The translations under genes and the position numbers were made by a program. Shown piece after piece: positions 36,639 to 45,218 of a DNA stretch of 64,000 nucleotides (positions are counted from its first letter, which is position 1; every line of letters starts with the position of its first letter). The notes below the pieces were generated by a model. The model ran no database searches, was not told the origin of the DNA, and saw only the letters and a program-made list of their open reading frames with translations. Source of the DNA: Vibrio variabilis (GTDB lineage: Bacteria; Pseudomonadota; Gammaproteobacteria; Enterobacterales; Vibrionaceae); NCBI RefSeq assembly GCF_003263785.1, contig NZ_JYJK01000139.1:17361-81360 (forward strand), written 5' to 3'.

Positions 36639-38284
36639 TAGGTATTCTCCAACATGTCACTATTTGAGGCACCTGGTGGAACCAAAGGCCATACGTTTTC
36701 TTCTTCATCGATCAGCACGTGCAACATGTAAGACGTCTTAGACTCGAGCATTTCTTTTAGCGCTGGCTCGACTTCTTCTTTGCGAGTGATGGTCTTGCCT
36801 GGAATATCAAAGGCTTTAGCAAGCATGACAAAATCTGGGTTGTCATCCAAAATCGTCTCACTATGTCTGCCGTCGAAGAACAGTGACTGCCACTGCCTTA
36901 CCATACCAAGACGTTGGTTATTTAACAGCACAATTTTCACTGGGATTTGGCGACGCTTCAGGGTGCCGAGCTCTTGAACGTTCATCATGAATGAACCATC
37001 GCCAGTGATCAGGACAGATTGGTCATCAGGGCGTCCTACTGCTGCGCCCATTGCTGCAGGTAGACCAAAGCCCATGGTGCCGAGACCTGCTGAAGTAATG
37101 AAGTTCTCAGGCAGTCTTGGCTGAATATGCTGAGCTGCCCACATCTGGTGCTGGCCAACGTCGGTGGAGACGATAGAATTCTCCGGCATCATGTCTGAAA
37201 GCTGTTTTAACAGCAGCGGAGCGAAAATTAGGTCACCCGGGTGGTCGTAGCGCCATTTGAAGCCTCTGCGCAGACTTTCACTGTGATGCGCCCAAGCGTT
37301 AATGTCTTTTGATAGCTCTAGTTGAGGCAGAATCGCATTGATGTCACCACGCAGCGCCGCATGCGCTTCACGCAGCTTATTGAACTCTGCCGCATCGATA
37401 TCGATATGAATCACCTTCGCGTGCGGTGCGAACGTATCCAGTTTACCCGTCACACGGTCATCGAAACGGGCACCAACGACGATGAGTAGGTCACACTCTT
37501 GTACCACCAAGTTCGCGGCTTTAGTGCCGTGCATACCCAGCATGCCCAAATAGTGAGGGTCGTGTCGGTCAATCGTGCCAAGACCTTTGAGTGTGCTGAC
37601 GCTTGGCATCGGGTTGATGCGCAGGAACTCACGAACGGACTCAGTTGCATTTGCAAGTTGAACACCACCACCGACATACAGCACTGGGCGAGAGCTTTCG
37701 TCAAGCAATTGCTGAGCGCGTTTTACTTGCTGCTCATCGGCAACCGGGATAGCAGGGGGAGTAAACGGAGGAAGCACATCCACCGGAGCATTAGCAAGTT
37801 GGACATCTTTAGCGATATCAACAATGACAGGACCGGGTCTGCCAGTTTTCGCAACTTCAAATGCTTCGGCTAGAGTGGGAGCAAGTTCGTTGATATCAGT
37901 CACGAGGTAACTGTGTTTGGTACACGAGAGAGACATACCGATCACATCCATTTCTTGGAAGGCATCAGTACCGATATGTGAACTAGCAACTTGGCCAGTG
38001 ATAGCAACGAGAGGGATAGAATCGAGGAAAGCGTCGGCAAGGCCGGTAACAAGGTTGGTGGCTCCAGGGCCTGAGGTTGCCATGCAAACAGCAACCTCTT
38101 TGGTGGCTCTTGCCATTCCGATGGCTGCCATTGCAGCGCCTTGTTCGTGTCGGCAAAGGATATGTTCCACACCACCGTCATACAAAGCATCGTAGATGGG
38201 CATGATGGCTCCACCTGGGTAACCAAACACGGTCTCGATACCTTGCTGCTTCAATGCGGCTACAACTAATTCAGCACCTGTCAT
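36638..38284 (-). CDS. ilvG: Acetolactate synthase II large catalytic subunit
   Basis: 548-residue TPP- and FAD-dependent enzyme, first committed step of branched-chain synthesis. GTVFGYPGGAIMPIYDALY-type start (here ETVFGYPGGAIMPIYDAL), catalytic Glu in CRHEQGAAMAA, and TPP motif GDGSFMMNVQELGT. The start follows AAGGAGG at six bases; an in-frame codon seven residues earlier lies before this site and is rejected. Unlike E. coli K-12 ilvG, the frame is intact. It is expressed behind the ilvL attenuator. Confidence 0.96.
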   Translation of the reverse strand: MTGAELVVAALKQQGIETVFGYPGGAIMPIYDALYDGGVEHILCRHEQGAAMAAIGMARATKEVAVCMATSGPGATNLVTGLADAFLDSIPLVAITGQVASSHIGTDAFQEMDVIGMSLSCTKHSYLVTDINELAPTLAEAFEVAKTGRPGPVIVDIAKDVQLANAPVDVLPPFTPPAIPVADEQQVKRAQQLLDESSRPVLYVGGGVQLANATESVREFLRINPMPSVSTLKGLGTIDRHDPHYLGMLGMHGTKAANLVVQECDLLIVVGARFDDRVTGKLDTFAPHAKVIHIDIDAAEFNKLREAHAALRGDINAILPQLELSKDINAWAHHSESLRRGFKWRYDHPGDLIFAPLLLKQLSDMMPENSIVSTDVGQHQMWAAQHIQPRLPENFITSAGLGTMGFGLPAAMGAAVGRPDDQSVLITGDGSFMMNVQELGTLKRRQIPVKIVLLNNQRLGMVRQWQSLFFDGRHSETILDDNPDFVMLAKAFDIPGKTITRKEEVEPALKEMLESKTSYMLHVLIDEEENVWPLVPPGASNSDMLENT

Positions 38285-38422
38285 TATAGCCTCCTTGAGT
38301 GCCACGCTTATCGTGACGATTTGTCGTTCGCTTGCACATGTTGTGCTCCATTTCTTCCTGTCATCTCAGCCCGTTGGCGTTCAATGAGTGATCACTATCA
38401 AATTACTATTATGAGTTTGTAA

Positions 38423-38456
38423 AAAAACCCCCGGACTTCTCAGTGCGGGGGTTTTT
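38423..38456 (-). terminator. Attenuator terminator of the ilv operon
   Basis: On the minus strand CCCCCG (38446-38451) and CGGGGG (38428-38433) form a stem flanked by A and T runs. An alternative partner for the 5' arm, CGGGGG at 38487-38492, lies in the ilvL reading frame and can form an antiterminator. This is the classic amino-acid attenuation layout. Confidence 0.88.
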
Positions 38457-38468
38457 AAAATCTTGTGG

Positions 38469-38558
38469 CTATTTAACGCCCACATGCCCCCGTGCGGTAC
38501 CAATCAGGACCACAATAATCAGGCTAATCAGAGTGTGAGAGTGTGCGTTAAAAGTCAT
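38469..38558 (-). CDS. ilvL: ilv operon leader peptide IlvL
   Basis: 29-residue leader peptide starting MTFNAHSHT, with the control stretch LISLIIVVLIG, then TARGHVGVK. It contains four Ile, four Val and three Leu codons, the three end products of the pathway. Stalling at these codons when the charged tRNAs are scarce would free the antiterminator and let ilvGMEDA be transcribed. A terminator follows 12 bases after the stop. No other function is expected for the peptide. Confidence 0.9.
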   Translation of the reverse strand: MTFNAHSHTLISLIIVVLIGTARGHVGVK

Positions 38559-38764
38559 TATCTTGTTTATTAATCGTTGCGTTGTGTCTAACGAAAATGT
38601 TTGCGTCCCTAGTGGTATCACAAATTTCTGTTAGCTGACAAGCAAAAAATCATACTTTCTTCACATTTACTCAGCATTAAATGTCGAGATATAACATAGG
38701 TTATATATAAAAATCTGACTTTTAACCGATGAGTGAAGAGAAGTCGGAATAAAAAAGGGATTCT

Positions 38765-40288
38765 ATGGGATTATCTATTATTTACAGTCGTGCCAGCGTT
38801 GGCGTGGAGGCACCTCTGGTGACCGTGGAAGTGCACATCAGCAATGGCATGCCAGGCTTTACACTGGTAGGACTTCCCGAGACGACAGTCAAAGAATCTA
38901 AGGATAGAGTTCGTAGTGCGATCATTAATTCTCGATTCGAATTTCCCGCCAAACGGATCACTGTGAATCTTGCCCCTGCCGATCTCCCTAAAGAAGGTGG
39001 CCGCTTTGATTTGCCGATAGCGCTGGGAATACTGGCGGCTTCCGATCAACTGCCTCACGATAAGCTGCTGGCGCATGAATTTGTTGGTGAGCTGGCACTG
39101 TCCGGTGAGCTTAGAGCCGTAAAAGGCGTATTGCCTGCCGCACTCGCCGCCAATAAAGCGCAGCGCTGCTTATTGGTACCTGAGGAGAATGGCGATCAAG
39201 CAGCACTGGTTGGCAAAGATAACCATAAATCGGCCTCATCACTTCTCGACGTCTGTAGTTACTTGATGGGACAGCAGACTTTGTCTTTGGCAACTAGCAA
39301 GCCTGCTTCTCAAGTTGTGACAAAGAATCGAGACTTGCAAGATATCATTGGTCAGCAGCAAGGAAAAAGGGCGCTAGAAATCGCGGCTGCAGGTAATCAC
39401 AATTTACTTTTTCTCGGTCCTCCTGGCACAGGGAAAACCATGTTGGCCTCTCGACTTTGTGATTTATTGCCAGAAATGAGTGAAGATGAAGCCATGGAAA
39501 CGGCCTCGGTGGCTTCCCTTACTCAGCAAGAAATTAACGAGAGCAATTGGAGAACCAGACCCTTTCGCGCACCTCACCATTCGAGCTCAATGGCGGCGCT
39601 TGTTGGTGGTGGCTCTATTCCTAGACCTGGTGAAATTTCTTTGGCGCACAACGGATTGCTGTTCTTAGATGAGATGCCGGAGTTCGAGCGCAAAGTACTC
39701 GATTCACTGCGTGAGCCACTGGAGTCCGGTGAGATCATTATTTCTCGCGCACAAGGAAAAACCCGCTTTCCAGCGCGCTTTCAATTGGTTGGTGCGTTAA
39801 ATCCAAGCCCGACAGGCTATTACGAGGGCAATCAATCTAGAACCAACCCGCAGCTTATTCTTCGCTATTTGAGTCGTTTATCCGGGCCTTTGCTCGACCG
39901 ATTTGATATGTCGATTGAGATCCCCTCACTACCCAAAGGCACCTTAGCTGAAGGCGGAGATCGAGGAGAAACCACACAAACCGTGAAGCAACGTGTGTTG
40001 GTTGCAAGAGAGACGATGTTATCGCGCAGCGGCAAAGTGAATGCCCTGCTGCAAAGCCGCGAAATAGAACATTATTGCCGCTTAGAAAAAGCCGATGCTG
40101 AGTTTTTAGAAAATGCCCTTCATCGACTTGGCTTGTCGATTCGTGCTTATCACCGAATCATCAAAGTGGCGCGTACGATTGCCGATTTGGCTAATGAGCC
40201 CACCATACGAAGGGCTCATATTGCAGAAGCGTTGGGTTATCGTGCCATGGATCGGCTACTCAAGCAGCTCACGGCGCAAGCGGTGTAG
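38765..40288 (+). CDS. comM: ComM/YifB family AAA+ helicase
   Basis: 507-residue Mg-chelatase-like AAA+ protein. In Vibrio cholerae and relatives ComM is a hexameric helicase that drives branch migration during integration of transforming DNA. N-terminal Lon-protease-like domain (SIIYSRASVGVEAPLVTVEVH), Walker A GPPGTGKTML near residue 218, Walker B LLFLDEMPEF, and the C-terminal helical domain. The gene is intact, with its stop adjacent to the convergent DUF2860 stop. The 480 bases upstream hold the ilv leader and little else visible. Confidence 0.93.
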   Translation: MGLSIIYSRASVGVEAPLVTVEVHISNGMPGFTLVGLPETTVKESKDRVRSAIINSRFEFPAKRITVNLAPADLPKEGGRFDLPIALGILAASDQLPHDKLLAHEFVGELALSGELRAVKGVLPAALAANKAQRCLLVPEENGDQAALVGKDNHKSASSLLDVCSYLMGQQTLSLATSKPASQVVTKNRDLQDIIGQQQGKRALEIAAAGNHNLLFLGPPGTGKTMLASRLCDLLPEMSEDEAMETASVASLTQQEINESNWRTRPFRAPHHSSSMAALVGGGSIPRPGEISLAHNGLLFLDEMPEFERKVLDSLREPLESGEIIISRAQGKTRFPARFQLVGALNPSPTGYYEGNQSRTNPQLILRYLSRLSGPLLDRFDMSIEIPSLPKGTLAEGGDRGETTQTVKQRVLVARETMLSRSGKVNALLQSREIEHYCRLEKADAEFLENALHRLGLSIRAYHRIIKVARTIADLANEPTIRRAHIAEALGYRAMDRLLKQLTAQAV

Positions 40289-41256
40289 TTAGAAGGCGAA
40301 GTTCACACCGATAGAGTGATCCAGTCAGCGGAATCGTAGAATGCAATAGAGGAGTCTGTCGCGTTGTAGCCTGAAAGTGAGATCAGAGATAGAGATTGCA
40401 GTGCAAGGTACTCATAAGCAAGGAACGCGCTGTACTTGTCATCGATACGGCCAGACTGGTCAAAGATGGCGTTTTGGCCACGATACTCATGATTCATATA
40501 GCTCATGGTTGCCGCAATGCTATGTTTTTTATATGCATACAGAGCGGTTAGCTCACCGCCGGCACCTTGGTTATTCATCGCTTCACCCTTGGCATCATCA
40601 AGCAAGTAAATGAGTGAAGGAAACAGTGTCCAAGCATTACTCATTGCGAGCGTGTAGGAGCCTTTGGCGTAATACATATCGCTGTTTCGGTCGTACTGGC
40701 TCGACAGGTTATTGCTGAGGTTGGTCGCAGAGCTTTCACCGGTTACCTCGCGGTTGCCATACGCCATATCGATCGTGAACAATGAGCCAGCAATGTTTTC
40801 AATCTGTAAGCGGTAAGCCTCGCCTTTGGCCTCTGTCTCTTCAAGCTGGTCAGCACCGACGTAAGGGTTTTTCCAGATCGGCTCTCCAATGACGGTTGGG
40901 AGGTAAGAGACGCTCCAAATAGAACCATCTTCGAGCTGCTGACGATATCCACCTTCGAGTACAAAGGTACCAACCGCAATGTCATTGCGCGATGTACCGA
41001 GGAACCATTCTTTGTTCCGCTTCGCACCATAGGTGTATTTGACCATACCCAGCGGCATCCAGAATTCATCGTAGGCTTCTTCTGCGCTGCTGATTTTGGG
41101 ATCGGAGCTGGCAACGAAGTTGGATTTGTCACCGATTTGCGCATTACTGATGGAGATCTCGCCACTAAAGCCGGATTCTGGCGCCAATGCTGCGATGGCG
41201 GATTGGCTAATAATAGTCAATAGAGCAGTGGAAACGAGGGGCTTAAACTTGGTCAT
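40289..41256 (-). CDS. DUF2860 family protein, copy 1 (frameshift near the end)
   Basis: 322-residue protein of unknown function after correcting one base; family assigned from recalled similarity. Signal peptide (about residues 1-22, ending AIA-AL), then SGFSGEISIS, FLGTSRNDIAVGTF, GYRQQLEDGS and ENIAGSLFTIDMAYGNRE. Alternating polar and hydrophobic segments and aromatic ends suggest an outer-membrane beta barrel. A base is missing near 40315: DWIT is followed by a stop, but one added base gives an end of SIGVNFAF, with the terminal Phe typical of barrels. It is a paralogue of the next gene and converges on comM. Confidence 0.72.
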
Positions 41257-41327
41257 ACAATATCCGTCAGTAGGCTCATTAGAGTGCTCAATCTAAGCAT
41301 CTATATTTTATGCGGATACTTTAATGA

Positions 41328-41363
41328 CAAAAAATGGCTTAACAACATGTTTTGTTAAGCCAT
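41328..41363 (-). terminator. Terminator after DUF2860 copy 2
   Basis: Perfect 12-bp stem ATGGCTTAACAA / TTGTTAAGCCAT with a 6-base loop, followed on the minus strand by TTTTTTG. Confidence 0.85.
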
Positions 41364-41398
41364 ATATTGATAGTTTTAATGCTTCGCGTTGGGTTCTA

Positions 41399-42388
41399 TT
41401 AGAACTCCCAATTTAGACCCACAGAAGTAATCCAATCTTTCTCATCATAGAAGGCAATATTGGAGCTGCTGTTGTTCACGCCACCAAATGCGACCAAAGA
41501 GAGGTTGTCCGCATAAAAGATGCCCGGATATTCATACGCTAAAAACGCTTTCCATTCATCGTCTTCTCGAGTGACATTGTCGAACACTGGGTTCGCGCCA
41601 TCATACTGACGGTTGAGATACGTGACGGTGAAAGCAAACTGGTGATTGCCAGCGGAGACAAATGACGAAATTTCTGCGCCATAAGTATTGCTCTTCATCG
41701 CGCTGCCATTTGCATCTTGTTGGGTGTAAATCAGCGCAGGGAACAGTAAAACCCCTTTGTTGACTGGCAGCATCATTTTGAATTTGCCGTAGAAAATATC
41801 GGCGTTTCTGTCGAGTGTCGCCATTTGATCTGCAGTTAAGTTCGCACCAGAGCCAGATAACTCTGAGTCCAGCTCACGCTTACCATAAGCAAGATCGAGG
41901 CTAAACAGCGAGCCGGCAATGTTATCTATCTGCATACGATAGGCCGTGCCTTTCTCGTCGGTGGTGCTTCGAGCTTGGTTTTCAAGGTAAGGGTCGCGCC
42001 ATACCTCACCTTCAAGAATGGTTGGCAAAATCGCTAGGCTCCACTTAGTCCCATCTTGAAACTGATAACGGTAGCCGGTTTCAAGTGCCAGCGTACCCAC
42101 GGCCACATCGGCTCGAGAAGTACCTAGGAATACTTGGTGGTTGGAACGTGAACCCCAGGTGTATTGAACGTTACCCAGTGGCAGAACTAAGGCGCTGCTG
42201 TTCTCTTGCGCCTCACCGGTATAGGTACGAAATTCATCGTCGGTATTGCTAAGGTTTGACGTTTTGCTCGCGTAAGCGGCGTTTAGTGCAATTTCACCAC
42301 TAAAGCCATTACTTTCTCCTAATTTAGCTGCAGCACCATAAGAGACAACACTCAGTGACACTGCTAAGACACTCCATGCCCTTTTCAT
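41399..42388 (-). CDS. DUF2860 family protein, copy 2
   Basis: 329 residues, intact. Signal peptide ends SYGAAA. It shares with copy 1 GFSGEI, the FLGTSR-D-AVGT block, GYR-Q--DG--WS, the IDNIAGSLFSLDLAYGKRE block, and a C-terminus ending GLNWEF. The last residue Phe and the repeated strand-like pattern point to an outer-membrane barrel. It has its own terminator, so the pair is not a simple operon. Function unknown; family name from memory. Confidence 0.75.
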   Translation of the reverse strand: MKRAWSVLAVSLSVVSYGAAAKLGESNGFSGEIALNAAYASKTSNLSNTDDEFRTYTGEAQENSSALVLPLGNVQYTWGSRSNHQVFLGTSRADVAVGTLALETGYRYQFQDGTKWSLAILPTILEGEVWRDPYLENQARSTTDEKGTAYRMQIDNIAGSLFSLDLAYGKRELDSELSGSGANLTADQMATLDRNADIFYGKFKMMLPVNKGVLLFPALIYTQQDANGSAMKSNTYGAEISSFVSAGNHQFAFTVTYLNRQYDGANPVFDNVTREDDEWKAFLAYEYPGIFYADNLSLVAFGGVNNSSSNIAFYDEKDWITSVGLNWEF

Positions 42389-42514
42389 AACGGTTCCTTA
42401 TCACATTCTGATTTTGAGGTAACGGTTGTAATTATATGTTTATGTTATGTTATTGGTTCAGAATAAGTGTGTTTTTTGCAAGTTACAACACAAATCAGAC
42501 CAATAAATTAATCG

Positions 42515-42542
42515 TTGCGCAGTGCCTTCCCCCTTGTACAAT
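42515..42542 (+). promoter_or_regulatory. Promoter of the acyltransferase gene
   Basis: TTGCGC, 16 bases, TACAAT, about 45 bases before the chosen ATG. Confidence 0.5.
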
Positions 42543-42586
42543 TAACCGCCATAAAACTGCCACAAATACTTCATAGAACGTTAGAT

Positions 42587-43471
42587 ATGCTTGGATACCT
42601 AATTTTTGTAATGAGTTCGTCGCTCGTCATCCTCAATACCGCATTTTGTTCGATCCCTATTTTAGGTTTTGGGCTGATGAAACTGGTGCTGCCGTTTAAG
42701 CCGGCTCAGGCATTATGTACCACGCTTGCCAATAAATTCATGTGGCTATGGGCAACGGTGAACCACGGCATACTTCATTTGGTCAACCCAAAGCTTGAAT
42801 GGGAAATCGAAGGGCTCGAAGCGCTGCGAAAAGATGGCTGGTATTTGATGATCAGTAATCACCTGAGTTGGACGGATATCGTCGTGCTGTGTAGCGTGTT
42901 TAAAGATCGCATTCCTATGCCTAAATTCTTTCTTAAGCAGCAACTTTTGTATGTTCCCTTTGTCGGTATGGCGTGCTGGGCGCTGAACATGCCGTTTATG
43001 AAGCGCTACTCCCGTGAATACTTAATTAAGCATCCAGAAAAGCGTGGTCAAGATTTAGAGACCACGCGTCGCTCTTGCGCCAAATTTAAAGATACGCCAA
43101 CAACGGTGGTGAACTACGTAGAAGGCACGCGCTTTACCACTGAGAAGCAAAAGCGAAGCAAGGCGGGCTACCAGCATTTGCTGCAACCTAAATCAGGCGG
43201 TATCGCGTATACGTTGGCCGCGATGGGTGAGCAGTTTGATAGCATTATAGATGTCACCTTGGCCTACCCAGAAAATAGAGTCGAGCCATTCAAAGCCGCA
43301 TTAATGGGCAACATGACCAAGATAGTGGTCAAAGTGCGTACTTTGCCCATAGATGAAAACGTATCGGGAGACTACTTCAACGACAAACCCTATAAGCGTC
43401 GTTTCCAGCAATGGCTTGGGGATCTCTGGCAGCAAAAAGATGATGTGTTGAAAGAGATTCATCGCAAATAA
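42587..43471 (+). CDS. yihG: 1-acylglycerol-3-phosphate acyltransferase, YihG type
   Basis: 294-residue membrane acyltransferase that probably adds the second acyl chain to lysophosphatidic acid. N-terminal membrane segment, acyltransferase HX4D motif in SNHLSWTDIVVL, the FFLKQQLLYVPFVGMACW block shared with E. coli YihG, PFMKRYSREYL and the substrate motif YVEGTRFT. The start chosen leaves a compact N-terminus and a promoter immediately upstream. In E. coli yihG also neighbours dsbA/srkA/yihD. Confidence 0.85.
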   Translation: MLGYLIFVMSSSLVILNTAFCSIPILGFGLMKLVLPFKPAQALCTTLANKFMWLWATVNHGILHLVNPKLEWEIEGLEALRKDGWYLMISNHLSWTDIVVLCSVFKDRIPMPKFFLKQQLLYVPFVGMACWALNMPFMKRYSREYLIKHPEKRGQDLETTRRSCAKFKDTPTTVVNYVEGTRFTTEKQKRSKAGYQHLLQPKSGGIAYTLAAMGEQFDSIIDVTLAYPENRVEPFKAALMGNMTKIVVKVRTLPIDENVSGDYFNDKPYKRRFQQWLGDLWQQKDDVLKEIHRK

Positions 43472-43507
43472 AAAAACCGAGCCTGATTGATATCAGGCTC
43501 GGTTTTT
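43472..43507. terminator. Bidirectional terminator between yihG and dsbA
   Basis: 16-bp stem from AAAAACCGAGCCTGAT to ATCAGGCTCGGTTTTT with loop TGAT. Confidence 0.92.
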
Positions 43508-43522
43508 CTTTATAGAGTTGGG

Positions 43523-44122
43523 TTACTTTTTCAAGAGGAAGTTAACCAGCTCGAAGTACTCATCAAGAGAGGTAATACCACCTGCTTCAACAAGGTACTT
43601 GTTGTTAACGATAACTGCTGGAACACCGGTTAGGCCGCTATCTTTAAACTGCTTGTCGAAGCGGCGAACCATGGAATCAACGGCAAAACCATTAAACGCT
43701 GAATCGAATTTCTTAGCATCTACCTCTTCATCTAGGAAGATTTGACGCAGTTCTTCATCGTTTTTTGGTGGCTTCTGTAAGTTGTGAATGCGGTTAAACA
43801 TCACTGGCGTCATTTTGTCTTCAACTTTAAGTGCAATCATCGTCGCGTAAGCCTTACTCATTGAAAGACCCATTGGACCACCCATAAAGGAAACATGGTT
43901 TTTCTGGAACTTAGCGTCGGCAGGGATCTTCTTTTTCAGCTGAGCGATGATAGGCTCAAAGCTGTTACAGTGCGGGCAGTAGAATGAGAAGTACTCAGTC
44001 ACGACTGGCTTTGAGGATTTTTCCAACTCCAGCACCTTGTAGTGTTTGCCTTCTTCAAACTGGGCGGCACTGACGCTTAGGCTGACGAGTAGCGTCGCAA
44101 AAAGTGCGATGATTTTTTTCAT
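43523..44122 (-). CDS. dsbA: Thiol:disulfide interchange protein DsbA
   Basis: 199-residue periplasmic oxidase that puts disulphides into secreted proteins, including pilus and toxin subunits in Vibrio. Signal peptide to about residue 20 (SVSAA-QF); active site Cys49-Pro-His-Cys52; cis-proline in TGVPAVIVNN. GGAG six bases before the ATG fixes the start; an in-frame ATG four codons earlier overlaps this site. Confidence 0.96.
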   Translation of the reverse strand: MKKIIALFATLLVSLSVSAAQFEEGKHYKVLELEKSSKPVVTEYFSFYCPHCNSFEPIIAQLKKKIPADAKFQKNHVSFMGGPMGLSMSKAYATMIALKVEDKMTPVMFNRIHNLQKPPKNDEELRQIFLDEEVDAKKFDSAFNGFAVDSMVRRFDKQFKDSGLTGVPAVIVNNKYLVEAGGITSLDEYFELVNFLLKK

Positions 44123-44175
44123 TATTTTCTCCATGTGTAAAACTCAAATCCTATTGATGGATTTCGACTAGTTTG

Positions 44176-45159
44176 TCACCACTGCGGCTGCAATGAAAGT
44201 GGCTTTTCGTTAAGAGCGGCAATTTGCTCTTTAAAACCAAGTACCTGACCTTCCCAGTATTTCGCATCATTAAACCAAGGAAACGCTAGCGGGAAAGCAG
44301 GATCATGCCAGCGCTTAGCTAGCCATGCCATGTAGTGCACCATACGTAGACCGCGCAATGGTTCAATAAGTTTCAATTGACTGCTAGGTAAGTCACTGAA
44401 TTCTTGATACCCCTCCAAGAGTACGTCGAGCTGCATCAGCTTGTCTTGACGGTCGCCATTGAGCAGCATCCACAAATCTTGAATTGCGGGACCATTACGC
44501 GAATCGTCAAGATCGACAAACAGTGGGCCATCACGCCATAAGATATTGCCTGGATGGCAGTCGCCATGCAGTCTAATGGTCTCTGCGGGCTGCCAGTGAG
44601 TTTCAATTTGGCCGATCAGCATATCCAAGTCGCTAAAGAAGGCGTTTTCTAGATGTGAGGGAATAAAGCTGGAGCTTTGCAGTAACTTACGTGGCTGGTA
44701 CAGGTATTCTTCCAGCCCTAGGGTAGGGCGATGCACAAAAGGCTTACTGGCGCCGACTTTGTGGATGCGGCCAAGGAAGCGTCCAACCCATTCAATTTGC
44801 TCAAGGTTATCCACCTCAAACTGTCGGCCGCCTTCGCTGGCAAACAGGGTAAACAGATAGCCTTGATATTCATGAATCGTCTGGCCATTGATGATTAAGG
44901 GTGCAGAAACAGGGACTTCGTGTTCTAGCAGTTCATGAGCAAAATCGTGCTCTTCTTGGATTTGTGCTTGGCTCCAACGCTGAGGGCGATAGAACTTAAC
45001 CACGTAGCGCTTACGTTCTTCATCAGTGAACTGATACACACGGTTTTCATAGCTGTTGAGAGGAAGCAAGCCGGATTCGGCTCTAACACCAATGCTTTCA
45101 AGGGCGTACCACATAAAATCGGGAGTGAGGGCGTCAAAGTTAAACGCAGTATCTGTCAT
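44176..45159 (-). CDS. srkA: Stress response kinase SrkA (YihE, RdoA)
   Basis: 327-residue serine/threonine kinase of the aminoglycoside-phosphotransferase fold. It reduces stress-induced death through the MazEF pathway in E. coli. Catalytic loop IRLHGDCHPGNILW and metal-binding VDLDDSRNGPAIQDLW are intact. It lies upstream of dsbA on the same strand (53 bases), as in E. coli, where srkA-dsbA is Cpx-controlled. Confidence 0.94.
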   Translation of the reverse strand: MTDTAFNFDALTPDFMWYALESIGVRAESGLLPLNSYENRVYQFTDEERKRYVVKFYRPQRWSQAQIQEEHDFAHELLEHEVPVSAPLIINGQTIHEYQGYLFTLFASEGGRQFEVDNLEQIEWVGRFLGRIHKVGASKPFVHRPTLGLEEYLYQPRKLLQSSSFIPSHLENAFFSDLDMLIGQIETHWQPAETIRLHGDCHPGNILWRDGPLFVDLDDSRNGPAIQDLWMLLNGDRQDKLMQLDVLLEGYQEFSDLPSSQLKLIEPLRGLRMVHYMAWLAKRWHDPAFPLAFPWFNDAKYWEGQVLGFKEQIAALNEKPLSLQPQW

Positions 45160-45169
45160 CGTGATGATA

Positions 45170-45193
45170 AAAGGGCTCGTTGCCGAGCCCTTT
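45170..45193 (-). terminator. Terminator between ccoG and srkA
   Basis: 10-bp stem AAAGGGCTCG / CGAGCCCTTT with a 4-base loop. It lies between ccoG and srkA, separating them into transcription units. Confidence 0.75.
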
Positions 45194-45218
45194 CCTATTA
45201 TTGGTTGCTGCTAGAGAG

